Assembly: GCA_040220415.1 (NCBI GenBank) | Contig: JAVJUV010000092.1 | Location: 1-64,000, forward strand | DNA from: JAVJUV01 sp040220415 | Lineage (GTDB): Bacteria > Pseudomonadota > Alphaproteobacteria > Rhodobacterales > Rhodobacteraceae | Direction: 5' to 3' | DNA length: 64,000 bases | Shown: piece by piece, positions 60,932 to 64,000 of the stretch | Layout of the letters: each line of letters opens with the position of its first letter | Position numbering within the stretch: the first letter of the stretch is position 1 | Made by a program: the position numbers and the translations under genes | Notes under the pieces: model-generated | Databases searched by the model: none | What the model was told of the DNA's origin: nothing | Seen by the model: only the letters and a program-made list of their open reading frames with translations

Positions 60932-62173
60932 TCAGGCTGCGAGACGGTCCGCGAGGGACGTCTGGAGGTGGTTGGCGAGGTCGCGCGCATCGGCGCCGGC
61001 CCCGTCGATGTGGACGGAGTTGCGGCGGCGCAGGAATGGCAGGCCCATGACGTAAATACCGGGCGCCACCACGCCGCCGTCATGGCGAATTCGACCCTTG
61101 GCGTCGAAGACAGGCAGGTCGAGGAAGCCGTGATCGGGCGTATATCCCGTGGCCCAGACGACGCTCGAGATGCCGTCGGCGGCGAAATCGAGCGCGAGAC
61201 GGGGCGTGGCGGGCAGCCTGGTCGGCGCGGGACGGTCCGGAGGCGCCACAAGTTCGTCGAACCCGTGCTCCGAAATCCATGCGTCGACGGCATCCAGCAG
61301 CCTTGCGAGCTTGAGATCGGCGGTCGCGCAGGCATTGGCCAGCGCGCCGGAGAACTGCGCCCGGCCATTTGCGGCGCCCGCAAGCCGACCGACGATCCGA
61401 ACGCCGATATCCTGAAGCGCATTCAGATCGATGGAACGCCCCTCTGGATCGCCCATGAGCTGCATCGAGGGCGTGCGCCGGACGCGATCGAGGTCGTCGA
61501 CCTCGGTATATTCGAGGTCGAGAAGGCCCAGGCGCTCCATCCAGAACATGATGTCGCCGCCCCGGTAACTGCGAGGCAGACGGGTATGGGCGCCGACGGC
61601 GACGGTCACGTCGCGCCCTGCGAGACGCAGTTGCCGGGCGATCTGAACGCCGGACGCCGACGCGCCGACGACCAGAACGCCGCCTTCGGGCAAGTCGCGG
61701 GGCGTCTTGTAGGCCAGGGGCGTCGTCTGGTGCACGAAGGACGGCAGGTCTGCCGCCGATGACGGCAAACGGGACCGCGCACAGGCGCCGGTGGCGATGA
61801 CGACGCTGTCGCAGGCGATGGCCCCGGTGCTGGTTTCCACGACATAGCGCCCGGCCTCGGCATGCACGCGATTGACGGCCGTCCCGGTGCGAACGGGAAC
61901 GGATTCGGCCACTGCGAAGCGATCGAGCGTTTCGGCGAATTCGGACACCGACATGAAGCCTTCCGGATCGGTCCCCGCATAGGGGTGTCCGGGCAGGTCG
62001 TTCAGCCAGTTGGGTGACAGCAGGCGCAGCCCTTCCCAGCGCTCTTCGCGCCAGGAATTGCCGATACGGCCGCGTTCGAGGACGACATGGTCGATCTCCC
62101 GTCCGGTCAACTCGCGGCTCATTGCAAGGCCGTTCTGTCCGGCCCCGATGATGACTGTGGTGACGCGTTCCAT
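60932..62173 (-). CDS. Flavin-containing monooxygenase-like protein
   Basis: A 413-residue flavoprotein with FAD motif VIIGAGQNGLAMSREL near the start, the second NAD(P)H motif VLVVGASASGVQIARQL around residue 160, and VVWATGYTPDH near 330 as in group B monooxygenases and trans-membrane-less YUCCA-like enzymes. Such enzymes oxygenate N or S atoms or ketones. Start ATG 62173 is chosen because it gives the standard N-terminus; the frame extends upstream without coding character. It lies third in an operon of thiol, peroxide and redox genes. Confidence 0.88.
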   Translation of the reverse strand: MERVTTVIIGAGQNGLAMSRELTGREIDHVVLERGRIGNSWREERWEGLRLLSPNWLNDLPGHPYAGTDPEGFMSVSEFAETLDRFAVAESVPVRTGTAVNRVHAEAGRYVVETSTGAIACDSVVIATGACARSRLPSSAADLPSFVHQTTPLAYKTPRDLPEGGVLVVGASASGVQIARQLRLAGRDVTVAVGAHTRLPRSYRGGDIMFWMERLGLLDLEYTEVDDLDRVRRTPSMQLMGDPEGRSIDLNALQDIGVRIVGRLAGAANGRAQFSGALANACATADLKLARLLDAVDAWISEHGFDELVAPPDRPAPTRLPATPRLALDFAADGISSVVWATGYTPDHGFLDLPVFDAKGRIRHDGGVVAPGIYVMGLPFLRRRNSVHIDGAGADARDLANHLQTSLADRLAA

Positions 62174-62278
62174 GCGCGGTCTCCTGGATATGCGGGCGCG
62201 GTCAGGGCGCCTGGTCAAATGGGAAAAGAGAGGATGCAGCGGCGCCGGGGAGCGGGCGCCGCCGCGGGGAACGGGCAC

Positions 62279-62491
62279 TTAGCCCATCCAACGGTAGGTC
62301 CTGAGGATCTCGTGATGCACCGCGTCGCGGGTGATCCCGATGTCTTTCAGGATACGATCGTCGAGCGACATGAGCTGACGGTATTCCCTTCTGTCGGACG
62401 CGCGGCGTGCCTGGTCGCGGAGGACCCTGCCGGCCGCGCTGCCCCACGTTGCGAAATACCGGCGGCTGCGAAGTGCCTGTGTCGGTTGCAT
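62279..62491 (-). CDS. DUF1127 small protein
   Basis: A 70-residue basic protein. The LMSLDDRILKDIGITRDAVHHEI segment is the DUF1127 core (fragmentary here), in the arginine-rich setting typical of these small alphaproteobacterial proteins. Several DUF1127 proteins are linked to RNA metabolism and stress or phosphate response. A GGAAAGGA-like ribosome site is present. It lies between the OsmC and monooxygenase genes. Confidence 0.88.
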   Translation of the reverse strand: MQPTQALRSRRYFATWGSAAGRVLRDQARRASDRREYRQLMSLDDRILKDIGITRDAVHHEILRTYRWMG

Positions 62492-62542
62492 GGTGTCTTT
62501 CCTTTCTGGGGTGCGAGCGAGCGGGCCTCCGGCCGGTGGCCT

Positions 62543-63109
62543 TCAGGCGACGCTCACCCGCACGTTTGTCGGGTTGGTGATGATGTCGAAGACGGCGGAG
62601 CGCTTTTGCGACTGGGCGACGACGGCGGCGATGTCTTCCTTGCTTGCGTCGGCGTCGATCTCGAAGCGGACCCGGATCTCGCTGAAGCCGTTGCGGACCT
62701 CGGCGTCGATGCCGAGGATGCCGGCGATGTCCATGTCGCCTTCGACGATGGCGCGGACCGAGCGCAGCGCGATCCCGCGGTTCTGCGCGACGGCGGCGAC
62801 GCCGGCACTCAGGCAGCTCGCAAGCCCCGACAGGACGATCTCGACGGGCGTCGGGCCGTTGTCTTCGGCAGCGAAATGCGGCGGGTGGTCGGCCTCGATG
62901 GCGAAGCTGCGGATGTGCTCCTGCTCTTCGCCGAGACCGAAGAAGCCGCGAATGGTCGAGCGGCTGTGAACGCCGGCGATCCAGTCGCATTCCGCGCGCC
63001 AGGTGAACTGAGCGGCTTGCGGCATCTCTCGCAGTTGCTCGCGCGCGGCAAGCAGGGCAGCGACGTTGACACCGTTGTCAGCCGGTTTCGTTGTGGTCTG
63101 AACAGTCAT
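62543..63109 (-). CDS. OsmC/Ohr-family protein
   Basis: A 188-residue OsmC-fold protein. The signature VEIVLSGLASCLSAGVAAVAQNRGI has the central peroxidatic-type Cys; FTWRAECDWIAGVHSR includes another Cys. The second Cys of Ohr/OsmC pairs, normally later in the chain, is not found, so peroxidase activity is uncertain. Start ATG 63109 has GGAGA upstream, while ATG 63121 has none. It is the first gene of the leftward operon, divergent from the winged-helix regulator. Confidence 0.85.
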   Translation of the reverse strand: MTVQTTTKPADNGVNVAALLAAREQLREMPQAAQFTWRAECDWIAGVHSRSTIRGFFGLGEEQEHIRSFAIEADHPPHFAAEDNGPTPVEIVLSGLASCLSAGVAAVAQNRGIALRSVRAIVEGDMDIAGILGIDAEVRNGFSEIRVRFEIDADASKEDIAAVVAQSQKRSAVFDIITNPTNVRVSVA

Positions 63110-63233
63110 GTATTTCTCCATTGGTGTGCCCGAAGCGGGCTTGTTTTCAGGAAACCGGCGGCGGTGCGTCTTGCCCGTCCCGTCGGATGCGCCGTGCCTA
63201 TGCGGACCCGGATCGCCATACTTGGCGGAGCCC

Positions 63234-63291
63234 TGGAGAAGACTTGGAGAAGTTCTGGAGAATGCTGGAGACGGGTGTGGAAACGTGGAGA
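63234..63291 (+). promoter_or_regulatory. Helically phased TGGAGA direct repeats upstream of regulator gene
   Basis: TGGAGA occurs at 63234, 63245, 63256, 63266 and 63286, i.e. steps of 11, 11, 10 and 20 bp, and TGGAAA at 63278. Just downstream is the perfect palindrome GGAAACGTTTCC (63294-63305). Direct repeats of about 11 bp are how PhoB/OmpR-type winged helices bind, and the gene starting at 63349 carries such a domain, so this is a likely autoregulatory array. Confidence 0.6.
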
Positions 63292-63348
63292 GAGGAAACG
63301 TTTCCGGAAAAATCCGAATTGGGATAAACTTTCATTCCGGAGGGAAAC

Positions 63349-64000
63349 ATGGCCTTCGCGTTCGACCGATACGTGCTTGACGGCGTGCGCGCCGAACTGC
63401 GGTGCGACGGTGTCGTCGTGCCAGTGGAACCCCAGGTCTTCGACCTTCTCGAACTCCTTGTCTCGTCCCACGGCCGGGTGGTGAGCCGCGACGAGATCTT
63501 CGAGCGGATATGGGGGAACCGGATCGTCTCGGACGCGGCACTGTCCAGTCGCATTCGCGACGCCCGGCGGGCGATCGGCGACGATGGCGCGGCGCAGCGT
63601 CTGATCCGGACGGTGCATCGCAGGGGTCTTCGTTTCGTGGGCGACGTGCGCGAGGCGGAGGAAGACACGCGGCCGCAAACCCCTTTTGTGCCGGTGCTCA
63701 GGACGGAACCGGATTTCGAGAGACCGGCGATCATCGTGCTGCCATTCCGCGAGACCTCGGAGCCGGGCGCGTCACCGCTGGCCGAGGAACTGACCGGCGC
63801 GGTCACGGCCGCGCTGAATGCCTGGCGCATTTTCCCCGTCGTTTCCCGCACGACCGCCGCGCGCTACGCGGATGCCGACAGCGCGACGCTGGCCGCCGAA
63901 ACCGGTGCGCGATACGCGATAACGGGCACGGTGCGCGCGACCGAGGACCAGTTCCGCGTGCAGGTGGAACTGACCGATACCGAGGCCGACCGGCTTTTGT
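63349..64000 (+). CDS. OmpR/CadC-type winged-helix regulator (partial, runs off right edge)
   Basis: The first 217 residues are visible. Residues about 5-100 are a Trans_reg_C winged helix (VVVPVEPQVFDLLELLVSSHGRVVSRDEIF in pieces, with LSSRIRDARRAIGDDG and IRTVHRRGLRFVG). From about 120 the segment IIVLPFRETSEPG...LAEELTGAVTAAL resembles the adenylate-cyclase-associated/TolB-like domain (FlgO-like) found in large regulators of this class, which usually end in TPR repeats; that end is beyond the window. GGAGGGAAAC precedes the ATG. There is no receiver domain. It is divergent from the OsmC operon. Confidence 0.85.
   Translation, partial: MAFAFDRYVLDGVRAELRCDGVVVPVEPQVFDLLELLVSSHGRVVSRDEIFERIWGNRIVSDAALSSRIRDARRAIGDDGAAQRLIRTVHRRGLRFVGDVREAEEDTRPQTPFVPVLRTEPDFERPAIIVLPFRETSEPGASPLAEELTGAVTAALNAWRIFPVVSRTTAARYADADSATLAAETGARYAITGTVRATEDQFRVQVELTDTEADRLL

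Overview
The window is high-GC DNA with the gene content of an alphaproteobacterium, most likely a marine-type Rhodobacterales (Rhodobacteraceae/Roseobacteraceae) member. The signs are a DUF2842 protein, a glpX - recJ - tRNA-Glu block, DUF1127, DUF993, and a dense run of ABC importers with small catabolic operons, each beside its own regulator. I see no phage, transposase, CRISPR or plasmid functions. This assignment is inference from gene content, not a database result.

Layout. 1-9.4 kb is a housekeeping region: an XRE regulator cut by the left edge, DUF2842, a SulP transporter, purA, glpX, an isochorismatase-like hydrolase, recJ and tRNA-Glu. It carries two AT-richer patches (a membrane protein plus methyltransferase at 3.4-5.0 kb, and a small secreted protein after the tRNA at 9.05 kb). 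9.4-24.8 kb is a sugar/polyol-type locus. A leftward CUT2 importer operon faces an unusual regulator that fuses a winged helix to a cytoplasmic MalE-type solute-binding domain. A rightward operon follows with an SDR, an M24-fold protein with a changed metal ligand, 2-oxoacid dehydrogenase E1 alpha and beta, a lipoyl carrier protein, an aldehyde dehydrogenase and a separate lipoyl-less E2 acyltransferase.

24.8-38.4 kb holds a PP2C-like protein, a TetR regulator, an aldehyde dehydrogenase pseudogene, a GMC oxidoreductase and a CoA-dependent catabolic cluster (CoA-transferase, enoyl-CoA hydratase, MaoC, acyl-CoA dehydrogenase, two aldo/keto reductases, an SDR, DUF993, a TIM-barrel isomerase and a GlcG-like protein). 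Five copies of a GTAAC-N6-GTTAC palindrome sit in its control regions and suggest one TetR regulon. 38.5-45.6 kb is a GntR regulator, DUF1028 and a peptide/opine-type ABC importer with a permease-ATPase fusion, sharing a TTTATCATGATAAA-like operator. 45.7-52.9 kb is a second GntR regulator, a double-GNAT protein, a polyamine/Fe-type ABC importer, a hydantoin-racemase-like protein and a class II aldolase. 53.0-58.2 kb is a LysR regulator and a ugpBAEC-type importer.

58.2-64 kb is a leftward operon (OsmC, DUF1127, flavin monooxygenase, FAD oxidoreductase, cysteine synthase-glutaredoxin fusion). It faces a winged-helix regulator cut by the right edge, whose promoter carries TGGAGA repeats at about one helical turn. 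Across all four importers with a substrate-binding protein gene, a GC-rich hairpin follows directly after that gene, probably to keep binding-protein mRNA in excess over permease mRNA.
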